Origin: Scolanthus callimorphus
Taxonomy: Eukaryota; Cnidaria; Anthozoa; Actiniaria; Edwardsiidae
Length of the DNA: 64,000 nucleotides
Assembly (NCBI GenBank): GCA_033964015.1
Contig: CM066924.1
Span: 3,268,251-3,332,250, forward strand
Reading direction: 5' to 3'
Below the pieces are notes generated by a model. The model was not told the DNA's origin, ran no database searches, and saw only the letters and a program-made list of their open reading frames with translations. The position numbers and the translations under genes are program-made. This document shows positions 33,692-45,382 of the stretch, piece by piece; the stretch's first letter is position 1, and every line of letters starts with the position of its first letter.

Positions 33692-33934
33692 GTATCTATC
33701 ACGCCACTGTATGACATTTATTCATTTATACTTTCGCTTGGGTCAAGCGACACGTCATTTCATATAAAGGGCTAACCCGTATACGACCTCTCCCTGTGGC
33801 GTGGATAGCTCAGTTGGGAGAGCATTGCACCGGTATCGCAAAGGTCGTGGGTTCGAATCCCGTTCTATGCCTGATTTTTTCTCAGGTTTTTTCAGTGGTG
33901 TTTAAGGCCGCACTTGCGCACATTTAATTATATC
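33692..33934 (+). mobile_element. tRNA-derived SINE with 11-bp target duplication
   Basis: The insertion is bounded by TTAATTATATC at 33681-33691 and again at 33924-33934. Inside is a leader of about 105 bp, a tRNA-like body at 33798-33871 and a short tail. Perfect duplication implies a fairly recent L1-type retroposition. It separates two partial B modules. Confidence 0.85.
33798..33871 (+). ncRNA. tRNA-like head of the SINE
   Basis: 74 nt that fold as a tRNA: acceptor GGCGTGG/CTATGCC, D-arm with A-box-like 'tagctcagttgggagagc', T-arm with B-box 'gggttcgaatccc'. The anticodon loop is CCGGTAT (GGT at the anticodon position), with C instead of the universal T at position 33 and a mismatch closing the loop. 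It is therefore an RNA polymerase III promoter relic rather than a working tRNA. Confidence 0.8.
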
Positions 33935-34491
33935 TGCTATAACGAATGGAAGTACCAGTTTATAAATTCATGTGTATCGTTTTCTCGCGAGAAACCGGGA
34001 AAATGGGAGAAACGTTTGTTTGCTTTTGGTCTTTGAATAGCGTTATATATTTTATACTCGCCAAGATACACTTGTTCTTGTGTGAACGGTGCGAAGGTAG
34101 CGTCTTTGTTGCGCGAGTTGCCAAATACTATATTAGATGATATTCTTTATGTGATTCCCCCCCCCCCCACGCGAATACATGTAGTTTTAGAAAATATTGC
34201 CCGCGCGTGGTTTTCGATAGTGCACTAGCCTGTACTAGCCTGTACGAACATCTATAGAACATCTATAGTATTAATGTCCCTCGAGAACAAAAGAAACCGA
34301 GGCGATCACGGTATTACTATAATATAAATGCTAGGGCTTTCTGATCGGCTTTTGTAAAGAAGGGACTAAAAATGCCATTGTTAAACAGGTATATACAAGT
34401 TGGTACTCGTTCTTTCAAATGTGCTGCTCAAAACATGAATGCTCATTATACATTTTGTGTCTAAACTATTTTTAACTTTGTCGTTTTTCAG

Positions 34492-34530
34492 ATGTTTCAC
34501 AAACGGTAGTCACTCCAACAGCAGCATCAG
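34492..34530 (+). CDS. candidate 39-nt exon, copy 2
   Basis: Same acceptor and donor as copy 1, one base changed (atgtttcac for atatttcac), giving VSQ in place of ISQ. Length 39, frame kept. Confidence 0.5.
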
Positions 34531-34931
34531 GTACTGATCAAGATAAAGACCAGCGGGAAGGGGAACATGTAATGGCGTTATAATTCGTTACCATGGCAAC
34601 TAAATCACACCTTCCCAAAGCAAACGTTGTGCAATAGCGCAGATTTTTAAATAGATCAGGGGACCCAGAATACCATTCAGTAGGATCGCGCTCGAAATAC
34701 GAGCCAGTGTAGGAGTACATACAAGCTCTGCTATAACGAATGGAAGTACCAGTTTTATAATTCATGTGTATCGTTTTCCCTCGCGAGAAACCGGGGAAAA
34801 TGGGAGAAACGTTTATTTGCTTTTGGTCTTTGAATAGCGTTATATATTTTATACTCGCGAAGATGCACTTGTTCTTGTGTGAACTGTGCGAAGGTAGCGT
34901 CTTTGTTGCGCGAGTTGCCAAATACTATATT

Positions 34932-37787
34932 TAGTCCAGGCATTTTATGGTTGGACCTGGAACTAATTCCCACAAAAGCTTTCTCTTCAGAAACCTGCTA
35001 GAATTAACGCCTAAAAGAACATACTAAAAGTCCCAAAAAATCCCAGCACGGCAACACTCCGTTTTGCAGCTTTTGGCGGAGAGGCTCTCTGCGTGCTACA
35101 TGAAAACGAGGCTGAAACCGGAAGTGCCCTTTAATTTGCTTAAATTTTATCAAAACTTCGACAGTTTCGCATAAAAACGTTTAATATCGATAAAACGCAC
35201 ACTGGCGAATATTCTTTATTTGTAACTTTGCTCAACTGTCGCCAGTAAAGCGGCGGAATGTGAATTTTCGTAAATAGCATCATCGCCGTAATCGACAGTC
35301 AAAATTTTCCTTGTGTGATATACAGTCCACGGCATTGTGACTCTAGCTCGTAATTGTGTAAATGTCACGAAAAGTCAAAGCGCATTTTCTATAAATATAA
35401 ATTCGATCAACTTCTATAATCGTGTGATGGCGGATATCAAACTTGTAGGACAGTAGGAGGTGGTCATTTAGCAATATTTAACATATTCCGATGCATGGGG
35501 GCGTCACGTAGCTCTGCTTGGACTCTTCGCATGTTCCATACTTTGATTTGTGTCGAGGTGGACTTGGGCTCTGGGCAAATAAAAAACAGTTCCACTACGT
35601 ACTGGGCTTTCGGCGGCGGTGGAGAATGGATGTCTTCACGATAAGAACATCATGCGTCGCCATCGGCTTAAAGAGTGCGGAATCAGTTCATAATAACGCC
35701 GTTGTGCTGTTATTAGCCGTTATTTATTCTGTGAGTTCGCAAGGAAAACATCTCTTCATCCCGTCCACAAAGGAAAATGTTACACCTTTGCCCGCGCTGA
35801 TCGTCCGTAGTGGGTCATCGGTAGCTCGGCGTGTTGACCATCAACAACGTACTTAAATTGGCCATGGCAGGTACAAAAAATTCACATCTCTCCCCCCACG
35901 CCCGTTGAAAATCGCATTCAGCCATTTCGTCTCAATGGACACGTGTGGGATGCGGATGTGCGTGAACCGGTGACTTGACGATTTACTATTTTTTCATGTG
36001 CCATCCGTACTTCCTTGAGTGTTCTGCGTATGCTAGTGAGACTCTCCGTCGGTTAACCGTTCGGAACCATGTGCCCAATAAGCTCGCCAATTTTCCCGCC
36101 TAATAATGGCGTTTTAAAGGGAAAATCTGACCGCGCGATGGAAGGTAAAAATGTTTTCATGACGGACTTCTTTCCTATCAGTTATCGCTATATATAGCGA
36201 TCGCTTATGGCTCATTCACCCACGGCGCGATATTAGTTGTGATTTCTGTGGCGACTCCACGGCGATCTCATATCGCGCGGTGTGAACGGCCGGCGATCTT
36301 ATGGCGATTTCACTTGCGATGTCGCCGCGACGTTTAGATTGCTTCTTAACTTTAGATTGCTTCTTAACTGCGATAATCATTTACTCGCTACCATTCATCT
36401 TTACCATTCGTCTTTCGGATTAAACAATCAACCGGGGTTCCGTCTCGCCTTTACTATAAGCTGTAACCAGTTTAAGGGGGACGTTAAAGAACCACTACCC
36501 CCAGTGTGGAAATGTGGGGGGATCCACATCGACATTTACGCTGTCCATTTCCATTTGACAGCAATCACGATGCTCCGCACGCAACATCAAAGAGATGAGA
36601 ACACTGCTTGTCTGTTTTAAATAATGAAAGCCGTCTTCGCCAGAACGCGTCGGGACGGCTCAGGGGTGTTGTTCTCAACGGTCAATAGCGCTGCACACAG
36701 ATGACGTCACACTAATTAACATCTCAGACAAACAAATACACATCTCCCATTTTCTCAGTTTTCTCTCAAAAGAACGGATGGATTGTTTGTCTGAATCTTA
36801 GAATCTGTGCGCAGCGCTAATGAATTATTCAATTAAAACTAGATGGAAATGCGCGTGATGAATCAAAATCCAATAAGTTCTTGAATATGTATCCAAAACG
36901 TCTCTAATAGCAAAACTGTTGCAGATTTATCGTGCACCGTGAAAGAATAATTTTATTCCAAGCAATGTTGCGACGGCCTGAATCAATTTTCTAGTGCAAA
37001 TAGACAATTCAATTGCCCATTGCTAAAATACCTTATTCGAGAAATCGATCAAGACATCGAGCAAGACATTTTACTTACATTTATACAATAATAAATGCAG
37101 AATTGTTTACATCTTTACAGTATTGGTTTTTTCCTTCTGCAACAGGTGAAATACTCCGAGCGCTTGACTAAGTAATGATAACTAAGTAATTATACGATGA
37201 CCGCGCGCTAGAAACATCATTTCCGACGGCTTTCAGGAGGCACTAGTTTTTAGAGTAAACAAACAAATTCGGCAATTTTCTTTCTTACAATTAAACATTA
37301 ACAAGTAAACATTTATATTTTCCCGTTGGTTCTAGTTTAAGCAGTCCAAACAACGAGCAATTTCTATTTCTTAAATTTTTTCAGTTTTCTGCTTGTTTCT
37401 TTATGAAATCTTTGCATATTAGAACCGCGATTTGCTTTTTTTCGAAAAAAAAAAACAGTTTTTTTTCTTCTCTGTTATGTGGGATTTTTGCACTAAAAAA
37501 TAATTAAAATATTTTCAATGTCGATAAGTAGTTTTTGTGCATTTTACTATCGTCTTTTCGAGCCGCGATGTTGATTTATTATACCAGCCTCGTTTCCATG
37601 CGGCTACAAATCGCTTTCTCGACTGCCTCAAATAAATCCTGTTTTTCGGAATGTTGCCGTGGTGGGATTTTTCTGGACTTTTCATATGTTACTAAGAGGT
37701 GATCAAAGAACCAAAAACAGTTTGAAATTTCTTTTGTGGGAATTAGTTCCAGGTCAGGCCCATTTTTGTCGTAGAATGCCTGGACTA
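34932..37787. mobile_element. 2.86-kb TIR element with likely ATT target duplication
   Basis: Ends TAGTCCAGGCATT and inverted AATGCCTGGACTA. Inverted similarity continues for about 190 bp ('ctggaactaattcccacaaa', 'cacggcaaca', 'gaaacgaggct'). Other B/C junctions in the array read 'gactatattagatgat', so the empty site is known and ATT appears on both sides. The interior has no recognised transposase; frames at 35518-35856 and 36282-36620 are unsupported. An inner inverted pair (caatagcgctgcacacag and atctgtgcgcagcgct) lies at 36685-36825. A three-base duplication would fit PIF/Harbinger or CACTA types; not assigned. Confidence 0.8.
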
Positions 37788-37811
37788 ATTAGATGATATT
37801 CTTTATGTGAT

Positions 37812-37833
37812 CCCCCCCCCCCCCCCCCCCCCC
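37812..37833 (+). repeat. poly-C tract in module C
   Basis: One of about eleven C-homopolymers of about 13-40 bases at equivalent places (others near 34156, 38608, 39399, 40997, 42490, 44318, 45799, 47466 and 51388). Length varies between copies. The G-rich complement could form G-quadruplexes. Confidence 0.9.
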
Positions 37834-38147
37834 CACGCGAATACATGTAGTTTTAGAAAATATTGCCCGCGCGTGGTTTTCGATAGTGCACTAGCCTGTA
37901 CGAACATCTATAGAACATCTATAGTATTAAATGTCCCTCGAGAACAAAAGAAACCGAGGCGATCACGGTATTACTATAATATAAATGCTAGGGCTTTCTG
38001 ATCGGCTTTTGTAAAGAAGGGACTAAAATGCCATTGTTAAACAGGTATATACAAGTTGGTACTCGTTCTTTCAAATGTGCTGCTCAAAACATGAATGCTC
38101 ATTATACATTTTGTGTCTAAACTAATTTTAACTTTGTCGTTTTTCAG

Positions 38148-38186
38148 ATGTTTCACAAACGGTAGTCACTCCAACAGCAGCATCAG
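38148..38186 (+). CDS. candidate 39-nt exon, copy 3
   Basis: Identical to copy 2, with the same AG acceptor and GTACTG donor. Confidence 0.5.
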
Positions 38187-38941
38187 GTACTGATCAAGAT
38201 AAAGACCAGCGGGAAGGGGAACATGTAATGGCGTTATAATTCGTTACCATGGCAACTAAATCACACCTTCCCAAAGCAAACGTTGTGCAATAGCGCAGAT
38301 TTTTAAATAGATCAGGGGACCCAGAATACCATTCAGTAGGATCGCGCTCGAAATACGAGCCAGTGTAGGAGTACATACAAGCTCTGCTATAACGAATGGA
38401 AGTACCAGTTTATAAATTCATGTGTATCGTTTTCTCGCGAGAAACCGGGGAAAATGGGAGAAACGTTTATTTGCTTTTGGTCTTTGAATAGCGTTATATA
38501 TTTTATACTCGCCAAGATACACTTGTTCTTGTGTGAACGGTGCGAAGGTAGCGTCTTTGTTGCGCGAGTTGCCAAAGACTATATTAGATGATATTCTTTA
38601 TGTGATTTCCCCCCCCCCCCCCCCCCCCACGCGAATACATGTAGTTTTAGAAAATATTGCCCGCGCGTGGTTTACGATAGTGCACTAGCCTGTACGAACA
38701 TCTATAGAACATCTATAGTATTAAATGTCCCTCGAGAACAAAAGAAACCGAGGCGATCACGGTATTACTATAATATAAATGCTAGGGCTTTCTGATCGGC
38801 TTTTGTAAAGAAGGGACTAAAATGCCATTGTTAAACAGGTATATACAAGTTGGTACTCGTTCTTTCAAATGTGCTTCTCAAAACATGAATGCTCATTATA
38901 CATTGTGTGTCTAAACTATTTTTAACTTTGTCGTTTTTCAG

Positions 38942-38980
38942 ATGTTTCACAAACGGTAGTCACTCCAACAGCAGCATCAG
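38942..38980 (+). CDS. candidate 39-nt exon, copy 4
   Basis: Identical to copies 2 and 3. It lies only 794 bp after copy 3, in the shortest unit spacing of the array (modules B plus C only). Confidence 0.5.
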
Positions 38981-40027
38981 GTACTGATCAAGATAAAGAC
39001 CAGCGGGAAGGGGAACATGTAATGGCGTTATAATTCGTTACCATGGCAACTAAATCACACCTTCCCATAGCAAACGTTGTGCAATAGCGCAGATTTTTAA
39101 ATAGATCAGGGGACCCAGACTCCTATTCAGTAGGATCGCGTTCGAAATACGAGACAGTGTAGGAGTACATACAAGCTCTGCTATAACGAATGGAAGTACC
39201 AGTTTATCAATTCATTGTGTATCGTTTTCTCGCGAGAAACCGGGAAAACGGGAGAAACTTTATTTGCTTTTGGTTTTTGAATAGCGTTATATATTTTATA
39301 CTCGCCAAGGTACACTTGTTCTTGTGTGAACGGTGCAAAGGTAGCGTCTTTGTTGCGCGAGTTGCCAAGACTATATTAGATTATATTCTTTATGTGATCC
39401 CCCCCCCCCCCCCCCCCGCGCGAATCCTACATGTAGTTTTAGAAAATATTGCTCGCGCGTGGTTTTCGATAGTGCACTAGCCTGTACTGAATTTATAGTG
39501 GATTCATGATATGAATCATGCATTCATTGTTGAATGCACTTTTTTTTCCGATAGGCGCCCTACATTTCAACCAATTTGTAACTTCACCGCGTAAAAGGAT
39601 AAAAATGCAATATTCCGGTAATCCTAAATCGGCTAAACGATCATTTATTGGAATACAGCGGAAAGCAAAAAATTATATTATGCTGTCTAAAGTTGATTCT
39701 TCAATGATATGACAATAATTTTGGTTGCATGCTTCTATTACTTGAAGGAAAAAGGCCAGAACATCAACAGCTTCATCTCAAGCCATGTCAAGCTGTATTC
39801 AAACAGTTTAACTGAAATAAATTAAGCTTCGTAGTCATACTCACCGGATTTGATTTAGGAAAATATGTTTTTGTGCTGTAACTTACCTCACGCAGAAATG
39901 CTTTTCTAGGCGCCTTCTTGGCTTTGGAAACTGTAACTCTTCAAACTCATCGCACGAATGTACTGTGTGACTACACAGTGCATTTGTGTTGTATAACCAA
40001 TCTCCTAATCTTTTCATCAAAAATGTT

Positions 40028-40429
40028 CAGGGGCACCCAACGAGACAATACCGTAAAATAGCTCAGAATGCCATTATAAGTCGTTGCTGAGCATACAAAT
40101 GACTGTAAACTGGGTATTTTTAATCTCTACAAATTTTATATCTGTTCGGATTTCGTAGCTGAACGTTTTGGGTTGCGAAAATTTTAGGGATTGAAATCAA
40201 GTCTTCCGAAAATGTTAGGGGAAAGACTCTATCCGAAAATTTTAGGTGACCTTTTTAACGGCAAAAATCCCCCAAAAATTAGTAAAATTTAACCTTTTTG
40301 TGCTATTCGAAAATTCCAGGGGATCTTATGATCTATATACGAATGTTAAAGTTTGAAATTCTGAAGCGAAAGTTTCAGCTCTCAGGCCCCCATCCGAACA
40401 GATATTTTTACCGAAATAATCGTTGGGTG
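40028..40429. mobile_element. about 400-bp insertion in a D module
   Basis: Other D modules read directly from 'cttttcatcaagaacg' into 'gagattttctttcaac'. Here the run is opened by 400 bp starting 'ggggcacccaacgag' and ending with the partly inverted 'cgttgggtg'. The interior has repeated 'ccgaaaattttagg' motifs. Short imperfect TIRs; superfamily unclear. Confidence 0.65.
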
Positions 40430-40509
40430 AGATTTTCTTTCAACATCACCGAGCAGAGAAAATTCGCAGTGAAGATCGTTGACTCTCTTCCGCGTTAGAA
40501 TCCATTTTC

Positions 40510-41000
40510 ACAGGCTTTGCAAACAGTAGCTAGCTAGGCACGATCGCTAGGCCAGTGTGTGCTCCATTCTGATTTTTAGTCGCCATGACAGGAGCGGACA
40601 GGAGCTGTTTCACCAAAAATAGTAACAAGACGCCCAGCAACGGGTGCTGGAATTATTATTTTTAGCATGCAATAGGAGCAACAAAGTCGCTAAATATAGT
40701 GTCATGTCTCGGCAGCAACGAACGCCGTCGTTGGCTTGTCGAAGATCAATCGATGAAATTCGGCGCTCGCTCTCAACGGAGATTATGCAAAACGACAGAC
40801 GATTCTGGAAAGTCTAACTGAGAGCGGCAAACATAACGTAGAAAATTATGTTTAGCGTATGGGATAAATAAATGTAGAAGACCAAAATAAAATGAATTAG
40901 GAGCCATCAAAGCGACTAAGAAGGACAAATTAAAAAAGACTCTCAAATCTGATCGTAGCATTTGCCTCGGTTGCACTGGTCTAAATCCGCCACTGCCCCC
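40510..41000 (+). repeat. array module E, copy 1
   Basis: From 'acagtagctagctaggcacg' to 'ctaaatccgccactgccc'. Copies at 43840-44320 and 48250-48571 plus 50193-50362. All contain a short plus-strand frame, MSRQQRTPSLACRRSIDEIR and a few more codons, ending soon after. Open in all three, but too short to call. Confidence 0.8.
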
Positions 41001-42025
41001 AACCCCCCCCCCCCCCCCCCCCGGTCCCTAATACATACCTTTTTTCTACTTTTTTTTTTTCATTACTCCTTCATGATCACTCGTGGTGCAGTGGTTGCGT
41101 TTTTTGTGTGACATCTGTCCATTATTTTTTGTATTGGTACGTTTGTCTCTGTTGGGAAATTGGCCGAACATAACTGAAAATTGTTCGGACACTTTGTGCT
41201 TTGCGATTTTGGTCGGACTATCTGCAGTAATTACCAGCTCTATAGCTGATGAACAGGAGTGAGCTCGAAGACAGCCCCAAACAACACCACGAACTACAGA
41301 GCATGAGAGAAGGCGAAAAAAAAAAGTTTTAAGAATTTGAGGTTAAAATGAAAGTTGAACAGCAACATACGCGTTTCGAACGCAGCCATCCCACATGGAT
41401 GTAAGTGGAGCTCACGTTGACTAGAGCTAGCGAGATCCGATAGGTTTCCCTCTGGCGAGTCGTCCAATATGCGCAGTACGACAAGGGTTTTGTCGTCAAC
41501 TATTTTCTCTCACCAAGTTAGAGAAGGAGATCAGTTGAAGACGAGAGCTTTTGGCTTCCAAATTTCCCGCATTATAAATGCAAGAAAATTTAGTAAAAGA
41601 AAAAGGGTTCTTTTACTACTAAATTTCCCTTGCAAAGTAATGAGGGAAATTTAGTAGACAAAAGAATCCTTTGTCTTTTACTAAATTTCACTTGCATTAG
41701 CAATGAGGGAAATTTGGAAGAGAGGGAAATTGGTAAAAGGCAAAGGATTATTTTGTCTACTAAATTTCCCTTCTTGCATTTATAATGAGAGAATTTAGCT
41801 AGTATTAAAATGTCCCTCGAGAACAAAAGAAATCGAGGCGATCACGGTATTACTATAATATAATGCTAGGGCTTTCTAATCGGCTTTTGTAAAGAAGGGA
41901 CTAAAATGCCATTGTTAAACAGGTATATACAAGTTGGTACTCGTTCTTTCAAATGTGCTGCTCAAAACATGAATGCTCATTATACATTTTGTGTCTAAAC
42001 TATTTTTAACTTTGTCGTTTTTCAG

Positions 42026-42064
42026 ATGTTTCACAAACGGTAGTCACTCCAACAGCAGCATCAG
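42026..42064 (+). CDS. candidate 39-nt exon, copy 5
   Basis: Sequence and splice signals as in copy 2. Confidence 0.5.
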
Positions 42065-42488
42065 GTACTGATCAAGATAAAGAGCAGCGGGAAGGGGAAC
42101 ATGTAATGGCGTTATAACTCGTTACCATGGCATTAAATCACACCTTCCCATAGCAAACGTTGTGCAATAGCGCAGATTTTTAAATAGATCAGGGGACCCA
42201 GAATCCCAATCATAGGATCGCGTTCGAAATACGAGCCAGTGTGGGAGTACATACAAGCTCTGCTATAACGAATGGAAGTACCATTTTATCAATTCATTGT
42301 GTATCGTTTTCTCGCGAGAAACCGGGGAAAATGGGAGAAACTATTATTTGATTTTGGTTTTTGAATAGCGTTATATATTTTATACTCGCCAAGATACACT
42401 TGTTCTTGTGAAGGGTGCGAAGGCAGCGTCTTTGTTGCGCGAGTTGCCAAAGACTATGTTCGATGATATTCTTTATGTGATTCCCCCC

Positions 42489-42523
<35 letters not shown>

Positions 42524-42794
42524 CGAATACATGTAGTTTTAGAAAATATTGCCCGCGCGTGGTTTTCGGTAGTGCACTAGCCTGTACGAACATCCTTAGA
42601 AATCTGTGTTTCATTTCATATAAATTTCTAACAATCAATGTCGTCGTGAGTTCAAATCCCACTCAGGGATTTAAGTGGATTCATGATATGAATCCTGCAT
42701 TCACTGTTGACTGCACTTTTTCCGATAGGCACCCTACATTTCAACCAATTTGTAACTTCACCGCGAAAAAGGATAAAAATGCAATATTCCGGTA

Positions 42795-43336
42795 CAGTCG
42801 AAGCTCTCTGTGCGACCGCTCTCGTAAGCGACCAGCTCCCATAACGACCATTTTCTCGAAACCCCGTTTGAAATGTCACATAAACTCTGTTATTTCAAGC
42901 TCTCGTAAGCGACCCGCCTTATCGATGCGACCAGCTCCGTTAGCGACCACAATTTCAAATCACCAACAGAAATTTTCTATTGTTTTTAAGCTCTCGTAAG
43001 CGACCATAGTACTTTTTGTCTTTAAAACATCAGTCATCACCTCATAAATATCTAACTGATACAAGCTGCACCGGTGAAATGCTATTTTCTATGTACATAT
43101 TTGCGGTTATCTATTCTTAATTAAAGTCGGGAAATAAATCAAACTATTTTAAGTATTAGTATCACATGTTTTTTTCTAGATTTATTGTACTAAGCTCTCG
43201 TAAGCGACCAACACCTACTGTTCAAGTAGGAAGCCGCTTGGTGGTCGCTTACGAGAGCCGTTCTCGTAAGCGACCAGCTCCGTTAACGACCGCAATTTTC
43301 GGTTCCCGAGGTGGTCGCTTACGAGAGCTTCGACTG
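42795..43336. mobile_element. 542-bp Tc1/mariner-type MITE with TA duplication
   Basis: TIRs begin CAGTCGAAGCTCTC (both ends, inverted). The flanks read 'attccggTA' and 'TAattctaaatc', while uninserted C modules read 'attccggtaattctaaatc', so the TA duplication is certain. The interior repeats 'gctctcgtaagcgacca' in both orientations six or more times. TA duplication and CAGT ends point to the mariner/Tigger group. Confidence 0.9.
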
Positions 43337-43604
43337 TAATTCTAAATCGGCTAAACGATCATTTATTGGAATACAGCGGAAAGCACAAATTTATATTATG
43401 CTGTCTAAAGTTGATTCTTCAATGATATGACAATATAAATTTGGTTGCATGCTTCTATTACTTGAAGGAAAAAGGCCAGAACATGAATAGCTTCATCTCA
43501 AGCCATGTCAAGCTGTATTCAAACAGTTTAACTGAAATAAATTAAACTCTTCATAGTCATACTCAGCCGGATTTGATTTAGGAAAAGATGTTTTTGTGCT
43601 GTAA

Positions 43605-43840
43605 CTAATACCTCACGCAGAAATGCTTTTCTAGGCGCCTTCTTGGCTTTGGAAACTGTAACTCTTCAAACTCATCGCACGAATGTACTGTGTGACTACA
43701 CAGCGCATTGGTGTTGTATAACCAATCTCCTAATCTTTTCATCAAGAACGTGGAGATTTTCTTTCAACATCACCGAGCAGAGAAAATTCGCGGAGAAGAT
43801 CGTTCACTCTCTTCCGCGTTAGAATCCATTTTCACAGGCG
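43605..43840 (-). repeat. array module D, copy with broken frame
   Basis: Same block as 48015-48250, but the minus-strand frame stops early because two extra bases are present near 43790. Confidence 0.7.
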
Positions 43841-44318
43841 ACGCAAACAGTAGCTAGCTAGGCACGATCGCTAGGCCAGTGTGTCTCCATTCTGATTTTT
43901 AGTCGCCATGACAGGAGCGGACAGGAGCCGTTTCACCAAAAATAGTAACAGACCCCCAGCAACGGGTGCTGGAATTATATTTTTAGCATGCCATAGGAGC
44001 AACAAAGTCGCTAAATATAGTATCATGTCTCGGCAGCAACGAACGCCGTCGTTGGCTTGTCGAAGATCAATCGATGAAATTCGGCGCTCGCTCGCAACGG
44101 AGATTATGCAAACGACAGACGATTCTGGAAAGTCTAACTGAGAGCGGCAAACATAACGTAGAAAATTATGTTTAGCGTATAGGATAAATAAATGTAGAAG
44201 ACCAAAATAAAATGAATTAGGAGCCATCAAAGCGACTAAGAAGGACAAATTAAAAAAGACTCTCAAATCTGATCGTAGCATTTGCCTCGGTTGCACTGGT
44301 CTAAATCCGCCACTGCCC

Positions 44319-44353
<35 letters not shown>

Positions 44354-45344
44354 AGGTCCCTAATACATACCTTTTTTTCTCTTTTTTTTTTCATTACTCC
44401 TTCATGATCACTCGTGGTGCAGTGGTTGCGTTTTTGTGTGACATCTGTCCAATATTTTTTTTATTGGTACGTTGTCTCTGTTGGGAAATTGGCCGAACAT
44501 AACTGAAAATTGTTCGGACACTTTGCGCTTTGCGATTTTGGTCGGACTATCTGCAGTAATTACCAGCTCTATAACTGATGAACAGGAGTGAGCTCGAAGA
44601 CAGCCCCAACAACACCACGAACTACAGAGCATGAGAGAAGGCCAAAAAAAAAAGTTTTAGAATTTGAGTTAAATGAAAGTTGAACGGCAACATGCGCGTT
44701 TCGAACGCAGCCATCCCATGGATGTAAGTGGACTCACGTTGACTAGACTAGCGAGATTGGAAAGGTTTCCCTCTGGCGAGTCGTCCAATATGCGCAGTAA
44801 GACAAGGGTTTTGTCGTCAACTATATTCTCTCAACAAGTTAGAGAAGGAGATCAGTTGAAGACGAGAGCTTTTTAGCTTCCAAATTTCCCACATTATAAA
44901 TGCAAGAAAATTTAGTAAAAGAAAAGGGTTCTTTTGTCTACTAAATTTCCCTTGCATAGTAATGAGGGAAATTTAGTAGACAAAAGAATCCTTTGTCTTT
45001 TACTAAATTTCACTTGCATTAGCAATGAGGAAATTTGGAAGAGAGGGAAATTTGGTAAAAGGCAAAGGATTATTTGGTCTACTAAATTTCCCTTCTTGCA
45101 TTTATAATGAGAGAATTTAGCTAGTATTAAAATGTCCCTCGAGAACAAAAGAAACCGAGGCGATCACGGTATTACTATAATATAAATGCTAGGGCTTTCT
45201 AATCGGCTTTTGTAAAGAAGGGACTAAATGCCATTGTTAAACAGGTATTACAAGTTGGTACTCGTTCTTCAAATGTGCTTCTCAAAACATGAATGCTCAT
45301 TATACATTTTGTGTCTAACTATTTTTAACTTTGTCGTTTTTCAG

Positions 45345-45382
45345 ATGTTTCACAAACGTAGTCACTCCAACAGCAGCATCAG
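45345..45382 (+). CDS. candidate exon copy 6, one base short
   Basis: 38 nt: one G missing in 'aaacggtag'. Splice sites intact. Inclusion would shift the frame, unless the missing base is a sequencing error; neighbouring copies in 44.5-46.6 kb have many similar single-base losses. Confidence 0.45.

Noticed and set aside
33798..33871. Functional tRNA-Thr gene (GGT anticodon)
   Set aside because: Position 33 is C, the anticodon stem has a mismatch, and the body lies inside an element flanked by an 11-bp target duplication, so it is a SINE head.
35518..36620. Two 112-codon plus-strand ORFs as transposase
   Set aside because: No DDE motif or other family signature, and codon content looks like non-coding sequence inside a non-autonomous TIR element.
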